A stretch of DNA of 64,000 nt from Chromatiaceae bacterium (GCA_019356535.1 CP037918.1:310001-374000), one strand, 5' to 3'; shown: positions 17,103 to 30,457, counted from the first letter of the stretch. Numbers and translations are program-made. Notes: generated by a model from the sequence alone, not told the origin.

Positions 17103-18347
17103 TCAGTGCAGCGAGTCGAGGACGGCGAAGGCCTGTTCGCTGGCGGCAAGGAAGGTGTCCATCAGGGTGTTGTCGTCGAGTTGCAGGCGTGAATCCGCGG
17201 GTAGGGGGGAGCCCGCCTCCAGCGCCAGTGCGGCGCGCAGTAGCAAGCCGTGTTCGCCTTCGTGGTGGCTGATGGCGCGCTGTATCTCGGGTGGCAGGGG
17301 CAGTTCTTTCACGGCCTGCGCCATGGGCAGTGACAGCAGGCCGTCGAGGATGGACAGCAGGCCCATGGTGTAGCCGGTGTCGGGTCGACCGATGCCGCTT
17401 TGCCGCGAGAGGCGTTCGCACAGGGCAGCACGGAACAGACCCAGGTGTAGCAGTTCCGAGGGCGCATGGTCCACGCCGGCCATCACGAAGAGGCTGGCCC
17501 AGGCGCGGATACGTTGCAGGCCCAGCAGCACCACCGCCTGGTGGATGGAATCGACCTGCCGGCTCAGGCCCACCGCCGCGGAGTTGATCAGGCGCAGCAT
17601 CTTGTAGCTCAGGGCCGGGTCCTGGGCGATGAGCTCCGCGATCTGTTCGATCTCGACCTCGGGGTCGTTGAGCTGGGCGAGCAGGCGTATCACCACCAGG
17701 TGGGACTCGGGCAGGCGATCCTCGCGGATCACCTCGGGGCGGGCGAAGAAATAGCCCTGGAACAGGTCGAAGCCGCAATCGAGCAGGAAACGATACTGTT
17801 CCCGGGTCTCGACCTTTTCCGCCAGCAGGGTGAGGCCGCGCTCGCGCAGCGGGGCAGTCCGATGCGGCATCTCTGCCAGACCTTCTTCGGTGATCTCCAC
17901 CTTGACGATGTCCACCCAGGGCAGCAGGGGTTGCCAATGCTGTTCGAACAGGTAGTCGTCCAGCGCGATCCGATAACCCTGGTTGTGCAGGTGTTGCACG
18001 GCCTCGACCAGACGATCGTCCACCGGGATATCTTCCAGTATTTCCAGTACCACGGCGTCGGGCTGGAAAGGGAGGTGCGGCATCTCGGTGAAGAAGCTTC
18101 GGGTTAGGTTCAGGAAGGCGGGTTTGCCACCGGTGAGGCGATCGAAGCCGATCTCGACGAAGGCATTCAGGATGGTGCTGGAGGTCGCCTTGTCGCCGTC
18201 TGTCGAGGTACAGCGGTTGCCGCTGTCGGCGCTGCGGAACAGCAGCTCGTAGCCGAAGACCTCGAGTCGCCGGTCGAAGATGGCCTGACGACCGACGCGT
18301 ACCGAGGTCAGGGGTGGTGACATGGGGCTGGAAGCATTGTTCGCCAT
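17103..18347 (-). CDS. EAL (degenerate)-HDOD signalling protein
   Basis: A 414-residue cytoplasmic protein of the COG3434/YuxH type. The N-terminal half is EAL-like, starting VGRQAIFDRRLEVFGYELLFRS, where the catalytic EAL triplet is replaced by ELL, so cyclic-di-GMP hydrolysis is unlikely. The C-terminal half is an HDOD domain (LPESHLVVIRLLAQLNDPEVEIEQI..., LGLQRIRAWASLFVMAG). ATG 18347 is preferred; 18323 is a second in-frame ATG and neither has a clear Shine-Dalgarno. Relatives regulate motility and biofilm. It is divergent from the desaturase gene. Confidence 0.85.
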   Translation of the reverse strand: MANNASSPMSPPLTSVRVGRQAIFDRRLEVFGYELLFRSADSGNRCTSTDGDKATSSTILNAFVEIGFDRLTGGKPAFLNLTRSFFTEMPHLPFQPDAVVLEILEDIPVDDRLVEAVQHLHNQGYRIALDDYLFEQHWQPLLPWVDIVKVEITEEGLAEMPHRTAPLRERGLTLLAEKVETREQYRFLLDCGFDLFQGYFFARPEVIREDRLPESHLVVIRLLAQLNDPEVEIEQIAELIAQDPALSYKMLRLINSAAVGLSRQVDSIHQAVVLLGLQRIRAWASLFVMAGVDHAPSELLHLGLFRAALCERLSRQSGIGRPDTGYTMGLLSILDGLLSLPMAQAVKELPLPPEIQRAISHHEGEHGLLLRAALALEAGSPLPADSRLQLDDNTLMDTFLAASEQAFAVLDSLH

Positions 18348-18636
18348 GCGAAAAGTGGCGGCATGGCGCTCAGGATCTTTAGGGGGAGTTCTGGATAGGT
18401 CTTGTATTCCCCACCTCCACTCTGCCAAGCGCCTCCCTGGGGGGCAAGCCGAGCAGCTGATGAAATACCAGCGACATAATCCGGGATTCAGGTTCCGGCT
18501 CTGCCGAGGCGCTACACTGGGGAGGCCGGTATGCCTGAGGGCGGCCGGCAGTTCTTTTCTGTTATTTCGAATCTCTGCATTGCTTTCGGTGACGGGTCCC
18601 CGCGCCGCCAGCTGACGAGGTTCTCTTGGAGCTCTC

Positions 18637-19812
18637 ATGATCGAAGGCCTTTTGCAACTGTCCTGGTGGCAGTTGATCCTGGTGACCCTGGCAATGACCC
18701 ATGTCACTATCGTTGCGGTCACCGTCTATCTGCATCGTGCGCAGGCGCATCGCGCGCTCACCCTGCACCCTCTGGTGGCGCATTTCTTCCGTTTCTGGCT
18801 GTGGCTGACCACCGGCATGGTGACCGGCGAGTGGGTGGCGGTGCATCGTTACCACCACGCCCGTTGTGAGACCGAGGACGACCCGCACAGCCCGCAGGTA
18901 AAGGGTATTCGCAAGGTGCTCTGGCAGGGTGCCGAGTTGTATCGCAAGGCGATCGCCGACCGCGGTCTGGTCGAGCGTTTCTCGCACGGGACGCCTGACG
19001 ACTGGCTCGAGCGCCATGTCTACCGCCGGCGCTCGCTGGGTATCAGCCTGATGTTGTTGATCGACCTGGCGCTGTTCGGTGTGGCGGGACTCGCCGTGTG
19101 GGCGGTGCAGATGGCCTGGATCCCGTTCTGGGCCGCTGGCGTGATCAATGGTCTGGGACACTGGTGGGGATATCGCAACTTCTCCTCGCCGGATGCCGCG
19201 ACCAACATCTTGCCCTGGGGCATCCTCATCGGCGGCGAGGAGCTGCACAACAATCACCATGCCTTCCCCAGCTCGGCCAAGTTGTCGGCGCGCTGGTTCG
19301 AGTTCGACATCGGCTGGTTCTATATCCGTTTGCTGTCCCTGCTGCGGCTGGCGCGGGTTCGGCGGGTGGCGCTCCGGCCGCAGTTGGATGCCGGCAAGAC
19401 CCATGTCGATACCGAGACAGTGAGGGCTGTGGTGGTGCACCGCATGTACGTGCTGGCCGATTATGCCCGGCAGGTGATGCGCCCGGTGGCTCGCGAGGAG
19501 CTGTGCCGCTCGGAGCGGCATTGCCGGCGGGTGGCGCGTCAGGCGTGGCGCCTGCTCAGCGCGGACGGTGCGCGTCTGGATGCAGCGGCCCGCGAGCGCC
19601 TGCAACAGATGCTCGAGCGCAGCCAGATGTTGGCCACGGTGTACCAGTTCCGCGAACGTCTGCAGGCGATATGGGACCGCTCCGCGGCCAGCCAGGACGT
19701 GTTGCTCGAGTCCCTGCAGCAGTGGTGTCGCGAAGCTGAAGCCAGCGGCATCCGCGCCTTGCAGGAATTTGCCGGGCGGGTGCGCAGCTATCGGCCGGCG
19801 GTTGTCGTCTGA
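18637..19812 (+). CDS. Membrane fatty-acid desaturase (delta-9 acyl desaturase type)
   Basis: A 391-residue integral membrane di-iron enzyme that introduces a cis double bond into acyl chains, using oxygen. The three histidine boxes are present: HRAQAHR (about 29-35), HRYHH (about 70-74) and HNNHH (about 206-210). Four hydrophobic segments surround them. The last about 120 residues are a long charged helical extension beyond the usual bacterial length. GGAG precedes the ATG. A bidirectional terminator follows. Confidence 0.9.
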   Translation: MIEGLLQLSWWQLILVTLAMTHVTIVAVTVYLHRAQAHRALTLHPLVAHFFRFWLWLTTGMVTGEWVAVHRYHHARCETEDDPHSPQVKGIRKVLWQGAELYRKAIADRGLVERFSHGTPDDWLERHVYRRRSLGISLMLLIDLALFGVAGLAVWAVQMAWIPFWAAGVINGLGHWWGYRNFSSPDAATNILPWGILIGGEELHNNHHAFPSSAKLSARWFEFDIGWFYIRLLSLLRLARVRRVALRPQLDAGKTHVDTETVRAVVVHRMYVLADYARQVMRPVAREELCRSERHCRRVARQAWRLLSADGARLDAAARERLQQMLERSQMLATVYQFRERLQAIWDRSAASQDVLLESLQQWCREAEASGIRALQEFAGRVRSYRPAVVV

Positions 19813-19830
19813 TCCTTGTCTGTCTCTCAG

Positions 19831-19868
19831 GCGAGAAAAAACCCGCCATTGGCGGGTTTTTTCTCGCG
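19831..19868. terminator. Bidirectional rho-independent terminator
   Basis: A perfect stem GCGAGAAAAAACCCGCC with loop ATT, flanked by A and T tracts on each side. It separates the convergent desaturase and rpmG genes and can act on both strands. Confidence 0.92.
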
Positions 19869-19887
19869 AGCGGTATGCAAGGACGAA

Positions 19888-20055
19888 TTACTTGATCTTG
19901 CCTTCCTTGTAGATCACGTGCTTGCGGATGACCGGGTCGTACTTCTTGATTTCGAACTTGCCCGTCATGGTGCGCTTGTTCTTGGTGGTGGTGTAGAAGT
20001 GACCGGTGCCTGCGCTCGAGTTGAGCCGGATCTTTTCACGAACTGCCTTGGCCAT
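19888..20055 (-). CDS. rpmG: 50S ribosomal protein L33
   Basis: A 55-residue basic ribosomal protein beginning [18 protein letters not shown] and ending YKEGKIK. It lacks the CxxC zinc pairs, so it is the zinc-independent form. It follows rpmB by 11 bases and has a strong GAGGAG upstream. Located in the large-subunit E-site region in known ribosomes. Confidence 0.97.
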   Translation of the reverse strand: MAKAVREKIRLNSSAGTGHFYTTTKNKRTMTGKFEIKKYDPVIRKHVIYKEGKIK

Positions 20056-20066
20056 GGTATTGCTCC

Positions 20067-20303
20067 TCAGACCTTCTCGCCACGTGCGCGCAGCTCGGCG
20101 AGCACGGCGTCGATGCCTTTCTTGTCGATGATGCGCATGCCGGCGGCGGAGACCCGCAGGCGGACGAAGCGTTGCTCGCTCTCCACCCAGAAGCGATGGT
20201 AGTGGAGGTTCGGCAGAAAGCGGCGCCGCGTCTTGCGGTGCGAGTGAGACACGTTGTTGCCGGTCATCGGCCGCTTGCCCGTTACCTGACAGACTTTGGA
20301 CAT
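20067..20303 (-). CDS. rpmB: 50S ribosomal protein L28
   Basis: A 78-residue ribosomal protein: [20 protein letters not shown] at the start, then basic and ending [11 protein letters not shown]. Only one cysteine of the zinc-ribbon pattern is kept. The ATG at 20303 is fixed by the conserved MSKVCQ. It is the first gene of the rpmB-rpmG operon, behind a good sigma-70 promoter. In related bacteria radC lies directly upstream; here an antiporter gene sits between them. Confidence 0.97.
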   Translation of the reverse strand: MSKVCQVTGKRPMTGNNVSHSHRKTRRRFLPNLHYHRFWVESEQRFVRLRVSAAGMRIIDKKGIDAVLAELRARGEKV

Positions 20304-20370
20304 GGTCGGAGCCCCAAAAATGCGGTTGATTTCATCGCCCCGAAAGCGGGGGCGGGCTGAAAGGCGCGTA

Positions 20371-20399
20371 TTTATAACAGAAGGCCGAGGTTCGAGCAA
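20371..20399 (-). promoter_or_regulatory. Sigma-70 promoter of rpmB-rpmG
   Basis: On the minus strand TTGCTC (20399-20394) and TATAAA (20376-20371) are 17 bases apart, close to the housekeeping consensus. Transcription would begin about 60 bases upstream of rpmB. Confidence 0.65.
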
Positions 20400-20540
20400 G
20401 TGCAATCGCCCGTTCTGGCGTCCATGATCGAAAAGCCGAGGCGATCTTCCTTCAGGTAAGGCTGCCGCCCCACGTGGTTGGGTGTCCCAGCTGGTCAGGG
20501 TACAGCATGCGTAATGCAGGGGACAGCGGTTTGGTCCAGG

Positions 20541-21809
20541 TTAGCTGTCATCTCCCCGAAAGCCTCCCTCGCTGGGCGGCTTTTTCGTGTCCGAAATCCC
20601 GGTCTTCCCGGAATCTGCAGGCCGGTCCTGGTAGAGCGTCTTCAGCAGGAAGGGCGGAATCAGCGTGGTGAAGGCGATCACCATGATCATGCCCGCGTAG
20701 ACCGAATCGTCGAAGATGCCGCTGGTGCGGCCCAGCTCAGCGAAGATCAGTCCCACCTCGCCCCGGGGGATCATGGCGACGCCGATGATGATGCGCTGGC
20801 GCAATGGTTCCGGGGTGAGCAAGGCGCCGCCGAACTTGCTCGCCACCGCCACCAGGAGGAAGAGGAAGAAAAACGCCCAGATGAAGGCGGAACTCCAGTC
20901 CACTTCGTGCAGGTTGAGCGACAGCCCCACGGTGACGAAGAAGATGGGGGTGAAGAGCTGGATTATGGGACGCATCTGCGCCTCTATGCGCATGAAAAAT
21001 TCGGGCGGGGTGCGCAGGGCGATGCCGAAGGGGAGGACGAAGCGGCGTGAGAGCGCCAGGCCTGCGGCGAAGCCGCCGAGCAGTTCTGGCGCGCCCATGG
21101 CGTGGGCCAGCCAGGCGAAGAAGAGTACCAGTGACACGATGGCGGTGGGGATCAGTCCCGGCAGGTCGCTGGCGGTGTCCACGTGGCGGATGAGTATGGA
21201 AATGAGGCGGGCGGCCACCGGTGCGATGAGGAAGAAGAGCAGGATGAAGAGCAGTACCTTGCCGGTGTTGCCCAGGGTGATGCCACCGGCCACCGAGAAT
21301 TCGTAGAGCAGGGCCAGCAGTACCACGCCGAGTACGTCGTCCAGTACCGCTGCGCCCAGCACGATCTGTCCCTCGCGGCTGCTACGCTGTCCCAGGTCGA
21401 TGAGCACCCGCATGGTGATGCCGATGCTGGTGGCGGTGAGGGCCCCGCCCACGAAGAGGGAGACCAGGGTGGGCAGATCGAATGCCAGTTTGGCAAGCAG
21501 GAAACCCAGTACGAATGGCAGGGTGAATCCGGCCAGCGCCACCAGCACGGAACTCCTGCCGGTGTTGATCAACTTGCGGATATCGGTTTCCAGGCCGACC
21601 TCGAAGAGCAGTAGCAGGATGCCGATCTCGGCGAGGAAACGGATGGTTTCTCCGGGCTGGATGATGTCCAGCAGGCTGGGGCCGAGCACGATCCCCGCGG
21701 TCAGTTCCCCGATGACGGCTGGTGCGCCCAGGTGGACGGCGACCTCGGCGCACACCCGGGCCGTGACCAGGATGACCAACAGGTAGAGAAAGAAGGTGGA
21801 AGTGTCCAT
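20541..21809 (-). CDS. Cation:proton antiporter (CPA2 family)
   Basis: A 422-residue membrane protein with about 12 hydrophobic segments, of the monovalent cation:proton antiporter-2 family (KefB/NhaS-like). Recognisable blocks are GELTAGIVLGPSLL, FEVGLETD, ALTATSIGITMRVL, VLGAAVLDDVLGVVLLA (ion-binding Asp pair region) and PRGEVGLIF. There is no C-terminal TrkA-N (RCK) domain, unlike KefB/KefC. The charged tail (DTKKPPSEGGFRG) coincides with an inverted repeat AAAGCC/GGCTTT, suggesting that the stop codon lies within the terminator. It sits between radC and rpmB. Confidence 0.88.
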   Translation of the reverse strand: MDTSTFFLYLLVILVTARVCAEVAVHLGAPAVIGELTAGIVLGPSLLDIIQPGETIRFLAEIGILLLLFEVGLETDIRKLINTGRSSVLVALAGFTLPFVLGFLLAKLAFDLPTLVSLFVGGALTATSIGITMRVLIDLGQRSSREGQIVLGAAVLDDVLGVVLLALLYEFSVAGGITLGNTGKVLLFILLFFLIAPVAARLISILIRHVDTASDLPGLIPTAIVSLVLFFAWLAHAMGAPELLGGFAAGLALSRRFVLPFGIALRTPPEFFMRIEAQMRPIIQLFTPIFFVTVGLSLNLHEVDWSSAFIWAFFFLFLLVAVASKFGGALLTPEPLRQRIIIGVAMIPRGEVGLIFAELGRTSGIFDDSVYAGMIMVIAFTTLIPPFLLKTLYQDRPADSGKTGISDTKKPPSEGGFRGDDS

Positions 21810-21915
21810 CTTCAGTCGAGGATAACACCGGCTCGGCGCCGCTGCTGTCCGCTCAGGTGCGGCTGCAGTCGAGGGCGCAGGGGGGGACGGCTCGGGGCAA
21901 CAGCGCAGTCGGCCC

Positions 21916-22590
21916 TCAGATCCAGCCGCGTTGTGCCAGCGAGCAGTGCTCGCCGTCGCCGATCACGATGTGGTCGAGCACGCGTACGTCGATCAGCGTC
22001 AGGGCCTCGCGCAGGCGCAGGGTGATCTGGCGGTCGGCCTCGCTGGGCTCGGCGATCCCCGAGGGGTGGTTGTGGCTGAAGATGACCGCCGCGGCATTGT
22101 GGGCCAGGGCGCGTCGCACCACCTCGCGCGGATAGACGCTGGCGCCGTCTATGGTGCCGCGGAACAGCTCCTCGAAGGCGATCAGACGGTGCCGGTTGTC
22201 GAGGAACAGTACCGCGAAGCACTCGCTCGGGGAGTCGCCCAGGCGGGCCTGCAGGTAGTCGATGCACTTCTCCGGTGCATCGATGGTGGCCCCGCGCCGC
22301 AGGCGTTCGCCGATGTGCCGCCGGCTCATCTCCAGTGCTGCCTGCAACTGGGCATACTTGGCATCGCCCAGCCCCGGCGCGGCACAGAAGTCGTGTCGCG
22401 AGGCGTTGAGGAGGGTGCGCAGGTCGCCGAAACGCGTCAGCAGTTCGCGCGCCAGGTCCACCGCGCTACGTCCTTTGACCCCGGTGCGCAGGAAGATCGC
22501 CAGTAGCTCGGCGTCGCTGAGCGTCGCCGCGCCATGTGCCAGCAACTTTTCGCGTGGCCGCTCGTCGGTTGGCCAGTCTCGTATGCTCAT
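21916..22590 (-). CDS. radC: DNA repair protein RadC-like (JAB/MPN metalloprotein)
   Basis: A 224-residue protein with an N-terminal helix-hairpin-helix part ([15 protein letters not shown]) and a C-terminal MPN/JAB domain holding the zinc-type motif HNHPSG with the following Asp (EPSEAD). The molecular function of RadC is not settled. Its probable promoter lies inside a dispersed repeat upstream. Length and motifs are complete. Confidence 0.93.
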   Translation of the reverse strand: MSIRDWPTDERPREKLLAHGAATLSDAELLAIFLRTGVKGRSAVDLARELLTRFGDLRTLLNASRHDFCAAPGLGDAKYAQLQAALEMSRRHIGERLRRGATIDAPEKCIDYLQARLGDSPSECFAVLFLDNRHRLIAFEELFRGTIDGASVYPREVVRRALAHNAAAVIFSHNHPSGIAEPSEADRQITLRLREALTLIDVRVLDHIVIGDGEHCSLAQRGWI

Positions 22591-22623
22591 GGTCTCGTCC
22601 CTGAAAGCCGATGAGGTCGATGG

Positions 22624-22780
22624 ATTCTAGCCCGAATATTCCACCGATCGAACAGCGCTTGAAGTCCAGGATGCTGAATGCTCGAGCACAAAAAGGCAGG
22701 CCAGGCGTCGGTTAGGGGTTGCACCCCGTGCCGTGCTGTCCCGATTCCGCCGGCTCTCGGGATGCCGGTGAGGCATACGG
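22624..22780. repeat. Dispersed intergenic repeat, copy 1 (upstream of radC)
   Basis: Begins ATTCTAGCCCGAATATT and continues with GAACAGCGCTTGAAG and GATGCTGAATG, ending GGGATGCCGGTGAGGCAT. It is related over its first about 57 bases, and again at its end, to 38292-38530. Read on the minus strand the start of the element is GGCTAGAAT, a probable -10 (TAGAAT, 22629-22624) for radC. Confidence 0.75.
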
Positions 22781-22865
22781 GCTGGTCCGGCGGTGGACAG
22801 GGGGCGAAACAGGAGTGGAACAGGGAGCATGGCGCGCCGGGAGGCCAGCAAGTACACTTGGGCGC

Positions 22866-24095
22866 ATGACCGTGAGTAATCACTTTCGACTGCGTGGCCG
22901 GCGCATCCTGCTGGGCGTGACCGGGGGCATCGCCGCCTACAAGGCAGCCGAGCTGGCGCGTCTGCTGATACGTGCCGGGGCCGAGGTGCAGGTGGTGATG
23001 ACCGAGGCGGCTGGTGCCTTCATCGGCGAATTGACTTTTCAGGCGATCACGGGGCGGCCAGTGCGTCAGGCACTGTTCGATCCCGCGCACGAGGCAGCCA
23101 TGGGACACATCGAGCTGGCGCGCTGGGCTGAGCTGATCCTGGTGGCGCCGGCGAGTGCCGACTTCCTGGCGCGCCTGCGCGCCGGCCTGGCCGATGATCT
23201 GCTGTCCACCCTGTGCCTGGCCAGCGAGGCGCCGCTGGCTGTGGCGCCGGCCATGAATCAGAATATGTGGAAACATCCGGCGACAGCCGCCAACCTCGAG
23301 AGCTTGCGCGCGCGCGGGGTGCGGGTATGGGGGCCGGCCGAGGGTGAGCAGGCCTGTGGCGACCAGGGGCCAGGTCGCCTGCTCGAACCAGCCGAGCTGC
23401 TGGCACGGGTCGGCGAGCTGTTCGGACGGGGGCGTCTGAGCGGGCGTAAAGCGGTGGTCACCGCTGGCCCCACGCGCGAACCGCTCGATCCAGTACGCTT
23501 CCTCGGTAACCGGAGTTCGGGCAAGATGGGCTACGCGGTGGCCGAGGCCTTGGTACGCGAGGGGGCGGAAGTGATCCTGGTCAGCGGTCCGGTGAGCCTG
23601 GTTGCTCCGCCGGGGGTGCGCCTCGTCCCGGTAGAGACGGCATTGGCGATGCGCGAGGCCGTGCTCGAGGCCGTGGCGGGAGCCGATCTGTTCGTGGCCT
23701 GCGCGGCTGTCGCCGACTATCGTCCGCGTGAGGTGGCGGACCACAAGATAAAGAAGACCGAAGAGACCTTGCAGGTCGCGCTGGTGAAAAATCCCGATAT
23801 CCTGCGTGAAGTGGCGGCCCTGCCGGATCGCCCCTTCTGCGTGGGCTTTGCTGCGGAGACCGAGGCGTTGGCCGGGCAGGCGGAAGCCAAGCGGCGGGCC
23901 AAGGGGATCGACATGATCGCCGCCAACCGGGTCGGAGAGGGTGAAGGATTCGAGGTCGACGACAATGCGCTGCTGGTGCTCTGGGAAGGGGGGCGCCTCG
24001 AATTGCCCCGGCAGCCGAAAACCCGACTGGCCGAGCGACTGGTCTCGGTGATTGCGGAGAGGATGGATGCACAGGCTACAACTGAAGATCCTTGA
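22866..24095 (+). CDS. coaBC: Bifunctional phosphopantothenoylcysteine decarboxylase/phosphopantothenate-cysteine ligase
   Basis: Two-domain enzyme for steps two and three of coenzyme A synthesis, 409 residues. The N-terminal flavoprotein decarboxylase shows [14 protein letters not shown], the active-site helix around [18 protein letters not shown], and PAMNQNMW. The C-terminal ligase has [30 protein letters not shown] and the substrate-binding KIKK. ATG 22866 is chosen since homology begins at [20 protein letters not shown]. It overlaps dut by 29 bases. coaD, the next enzyme, lies near the left end of the window. Confidence 0.96.
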   Translation: MTVSNHFRLRGRRILLGVTGGIAAYKAAELARLLIRAGAEVQVVMTEAAGAFIGELTFQAITGRPVRQALFDPAHEAAMGHIELARWAELILVAPASADFLARLRAGLADDLLSTLCLASEAPLAVAPAMNQNMWKHPATAANLESLRARGVRVWGPAEGEQACGDQGPGRLLEPAELLARVGELFGRGRLSGRKAVVTAGPTREPLDPVRFLGNRSSGKMGYAVAEALVREGAEVILVSGPVSLVAPPGVRLVPVETALAMREAVLEAVAGADLFVACAAVADYRPREVADHKIKKTEETLQVALVKNPDILREVAALPDRPFCVGFAAETEALAGQAEAKRRAKGIDMIAANRVGEGEGFEVDDNALLVLWEGGRLELPRQPKTRLAERLVSVIAERMDAQATTEDP

Positions 24096-24522
24096 TGAGC
24101 GATTGGGCAGCGAGTTTCCGCTACCTGAATACGCCACGGCGGGTTCTGCCGGGATGGACCTGCGGGCCATGCTCGAGGCGCCACTGGAACTGGCGCCCGG
24201 CGAGACCGAGCTGATCCCCACTGGCATCGCCATCCACATTGGTGATCCCTCGCTGGCGGCGGTGATCCTGCCGCGCTCTGGCCTGGGCCACAAGCACGGC
24301 ATCGTGCTGGGCAACCTGGTGGGGTTGATCGATTCCGACTACCAGGGGCAGCTGTACGTCTCCTGCTGGAACCGGGGGCAGAAGACGTTTCGCATCGAGG
24401 TCGGCGAGCGTATTGCCCAGCTGGTGTTGTTGCCGGTGGTGCGCGCGGTGTTCGACCAGGTCGAGGAGTTCGAGACCAGCGAGCGCGGTGCCGGTGGATT
24501 CGGACATTCAGGGCGGCACTGA
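24067..24522 (+). CDS. dut: Deoxyuridine 5'-triphosphate nucleotidohydrolase
   Basis: Trimeric dUTPase, 151 residues, hydrolysing dUTP to dUMP and keeping uracil out of DNA. All five motifs are visible: [43 protein letters not shown] and the flexible C-terminal GAGGFGHSG. The ATG at 24067 has GAGAGG just upstream and gives the usual MHRLQLKIL start. It overlaps coaBC, a conserved pairing. Confidence 0.96.
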   Translation: MHRLQLKILDERLGSEFPLPEYATAGSAGMDLRAMLEAPLELAPGETELIPTGIAIHIGDPSLAAVILPRSGLGHKHGIVLGNLVGLIDSDYQGQLYVSCWNRGQKTFRIEVGERIAQLVLLPVVRAVFDQVEEFETSERGAGGFGHSGRH

Positions 24523-24527
24523 CGGGC

Positions 24528-27970
<3,443 letters not shown>

Positions 27971-27971
27971 T

Positions 27972-28556
27972 ATGCCGAGACCATCCCGCAAGCAACTGAT
28001 CCTCGAGACCCTGGCGCGCGAGCTTGAGGTCAACCCCGGAGACCGTATCACCACTGCCGCGCTGGCGCGTGCGGTAGGGGTCTCCGAGGCGGCCCTGTAT
28101 CGGCATTTCCCCAGCAAGGCCCGCATGTTCGAAGGGTTGATCGCCTTTGCCGAGGAGGCGGTCTTCGTACGTATCAACCAGATCCTCGAAGCCGAGAAGG
28201 ACACGCGTGTCCGTTGCGCCCAGGTGCTCTACCTGCTGCTGGGCTTTGCCGACCGTAATCCCGGTATCACGCGCGTACTGCTGGGGGATGCCCTGGTCGG
28301 CGAGCGTGAACGGTTGCTCGAGAGGGTGCAGCAGTTCTTTGATCGTATCGAGTTGCAACTGCGGCAGATCCTGCGCGAGCAGGTCCTGCGTGGCGATGGC
28401 CGTCTGCAGGTAGAGCCCGAGGCCGGGGCAGCCTTGCTCACCGCCTATATCGAGGGGCGGTTGCACCAGTTCCGGCGTTCGCGTTTCGAGCGGTCCTGCC
28501 TCGCCGCCTGGGAGGCCGAATGGCAGGTGTTGCAGGCGGGGCTATTTGCCGACTGA
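27972..28556 (+). CDS. slmA: Nucleoid occlusion factor SlmA (TetR family)
   Basis: A 194-residue TetR-type DNA-binding protein that blocks FtsZ assembly over unsegregated DNA in E. coli. The N-terminal helix-turn-helix reads ITTAALARAVGVSEAALYRHFPSK, followed by the family-typical RMFEGLI and ERERLLERVQQFFDRIE. It starts one base after the argB stop. The final 15 bases overlap the convergent DUF4124 gene. Confidence 0.92.
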   Translation: MPRPSRKQLILETLARELEVNPGDRITTAALARAVGVSEAALYRHFPSKARMFEGLIAFAEEAVFVRINQILEAEKDTRVRCAQVLYLLLGFADRNPGITRVLLGDALVGERERLLERVQQFFDRIELQLRQILREQVLRGDGRLQVEPEAGAALLTAYIEGRLHQFRRSRFERSCLAAWEAEWQVLQAGLFAD

Positions 28557-29558
28557 GGCGCTGTCTTCCCTTTCGATGTGCTGTTGCATGGCCTCGACGA
28601 ACTGCCGTGGCAGGTCGCGTACCGAGGCGCGCTGGCAGAAGTCTCGGCCCGAGACGCTGTTCATGCAGGACAGATCCAGGAAGATACGTTCCACCCCGCT
28701 GCGTTTGAGGCGCGACACCGTGAGGCTGATGTCGGTGGGGTTGCGTGCTGCACGGGTGACCAGGATGCGCTCGCCCACGACCTCGACCGGCGTGGTGGCA
28801 TGCTGTCTGGCCCATTCCTTGGCCAGCGGCCAGAGGCGGTCGCACTGGCTGCTGTCGCGGCAGACCACCGTACCATCGACAGGAATGATTCGCGGCTGCT
28901 TGCGTGCCGGTTCCACGTCGCCCGGCGAGTTGGCGCGGAAGCCCTGCTTGAGCTGCCGGAAGCGATCCAGCTCGCGCTGGTACTGGGCGGTGATGCGCTT
29001 CTTGTCGGCCTCGCGCTCGACGATGCCGGCGTAGGTGTTCTCCATCTGCTGCTGGATGTTACGCAGGTTCTCCTGCTGCTTGGCCGTGGGTTTCAGGCCC
29101 TTGCGCTCGCGGGCCGCGGCCTGTGCCTGCCACTTGCTGAGCTGGCGCCTGAGTTGCTCGATGTGGGCCTTCTTGAGGCGGATCTGGGCGTCGATCTGTG
29201 CCAGCTTGCCATTGCGCACCAGGATCAGATCATCCTCGGTACGATAAAGGTTGAGCAGGATGCGGTCGCGTGCGCGTTGCTCCTCGACAATGCGTTGTTG
29301 TTCGCGGCGCAAGGCCTCCAGTTCACGCTCGCGCGCGATCTCTTCCGGCGTCTTGGCGCGATCCACGCGCTTGATCGAAAAACCACGTTCGTTGAGCTCC
29401 TCGTGCGCTTGGTCCACGTATTGCGGAGGGATCGATGTTCCGTAATGGGTGACGCCATTCTCGTCTACCCATTTCTTTATGGTGACGCCCGTTGCGGGGG
29501 CAGCGAGCATGACCGCCAGCGAGCACAACACGATCGATCTGGCGGAACGGAACTTCAT
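28542..29558 (-). CDS. DUF4124 domain periplasmic coiled-coil protein
   Basis: A 338-residue exported protein. After a signal peptide (about 1-24) comes the DUF4124 module (KKWVDENGVTHYGTSIPP, about 28-45). A long coiled coil rich in Arg, Glu and Gln spans about 65-215. The C-terminal domain has four cysteines (VVCRDSSQC, LSCMNSVSGRDFC) that could form disulfides. AGAGGTG precedes ATG 29558. Function unknown; DUF4124 proteins are usually envelope-associated. It converges on slmA with a 15-base overlap. Confidence 0.8.
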   Translation of the reverse strand: MKFRSARSIVLCSLAVMLAAPATGVTIKKWVDENGVTHYGTSIPPQYVDQAHEELNERGFSIKRVDRAKTPEEIARERELEALRREQQRIVEEQRARDRILLNLYRTEDDLILVRNGKLAQIDAQIRLKKAHIEQLRRQLSKWQAQAAARERKGLKPTAKQQENLRNIQQQMENTYAGIVEREADKKRITAQYQRELDRFRQLKQGFRANSPGDVEPARKQPRIIPVDGTVVCRDSSQCDRLWPLAKEWARQHATTPVEVVGERILVTRAARNPTDISLTVSRLKRSGVERIFLDLSCMNSVSGRDFCQRASVRDLPRQFVEAMQQHIEREDSASVGK

Positions 29559-29634
29559 GTGATGCACCTCTGTCGCGGATTGCTGCATACGGGGTCATTA
29601 TAATGCTCGGGTTTCGACATCACCCGGATTCTCC

Positions 29635-30381
29635 GTGGATCAGTTCATACTTTTTGCCGTTTCCCTGGTTGCCAACACCTTTTCGGCCTTCGCGGGGGGC
29701 GGTGCCGGCCTGTTGCAACTGCCGATCCTGATCTTCCTGGGGCTGCCTTTCGCCATTGCCCTGGCGACGCACAAGATCGCTTCGGTTGCGCTGGGGGTGG
29801 GCGCCACCTTGCGCCACCTGCGGGAGGGGCATCTCGAACGGCGCTTCGTGCTGTTCATCCTCGCTACCGGCCTGCCGGGGGTGGTGCTCGGTGCCTCGGT
29901 CATCCTCCAGGTGCCAGGGCGCTGGGCCGAGATCGCGCTGGGTCTGCTTACCCTGGCCTTGGGCGTCTATTCGTTCTTTCGCAAGGAGCTGGGGCAGGTG
30001 ATGCGCCTGCAGCATCAGAGCGGCCGGGGGCTGTGGTTCGGTGGCCTGGTGCTGTTTTTCATCGGTGTGCTCAACGGCTCGCTCACTTCGGGCACCGGGC
30101 TGTTCGTCACCCTCTGGCTGGTGCGCTGGTTCGGCGCCGACTACAAGAGCGCCGTGGCCTATACGCTGGTCCTGGTCGGCCTGTTCTGGAACGGTACTGG
30201 TGCGCTTACCCTCGGCCTGCTCGGTGAAATTCGCTGGGGCTGGCTGCCGGCCCTGCTGGCGGGCTCGCTGGCCGGCGGCTATCTCGGTGCGCACCTGGCC
30301 ATCCGCCAGGGCAACCGCTGGATCAAGCGGGTGTTCGAGATCGTCACCGTGCTGGTGGGTCTGCGGCTGATCTGGGGGTGA
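29635..30381 (+). CDS. TauE/SafE family sulfite/sulfonate exporter-like permease
   Basis: A 248-residue membrane protein with seven to eight hydrophobic helices and the two internal repeats of the TauE/SafE family (FAGGGAGLLQLPILIFLGLPFAIALATHKIASV in the first, NGSLTSGTGLF in the second). Family members move sulfite, sulfoacetate or other organosulfur anions; the substrate here is not shown. The start is GTG 29635. A TATAAT hexamer at 29599-29604 may be its -10 element. Divergent from the DUF4124 gene. Confidence 0.82.
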   Translation: MDQFILFAVSLVANTFSAFAGGGAGLLQLPILIFLGLPFAIALATHKIASVALGVGATLRHLREGHLERRFVLFILATGLPGVVLGASVILQVPGRWAEIALGLLTLALGVYSFFRKELGQVMRLQHQSGRGLWFGGLVLFFIGVLNGSLTSGTGLFVTLWLVRWFGADYKSAVAYTLVLVGLFWNGTGALTLGLLGEIRWGWLPALLAGSLAGGYLGAHLAIRQGNRWIKRVFEIVTVLVGLRLIWG

Positions 30382-30390
30382 GGCGAAGGG

Positions 30391-30457
30391 GTCGGGCTGA
30401 AGCCTGACCTGCAATCTGCCCCACGAAACATGGGGTGTAGGTCGACTTCAGCCCGAC
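30391..30457. repeat. Long imperfect hairpin between convergent genes
   Basis: GTCGGGCTGAAG at 30391 is matched by CTTCAGCCCGAC ending at 30457, with an inner CCCCA/TGGGG stem. It resembles palindromic intergenic elements widespread in proteobacteria and probably separates the TauE-like gene from pyrE. Confidence 0.7.
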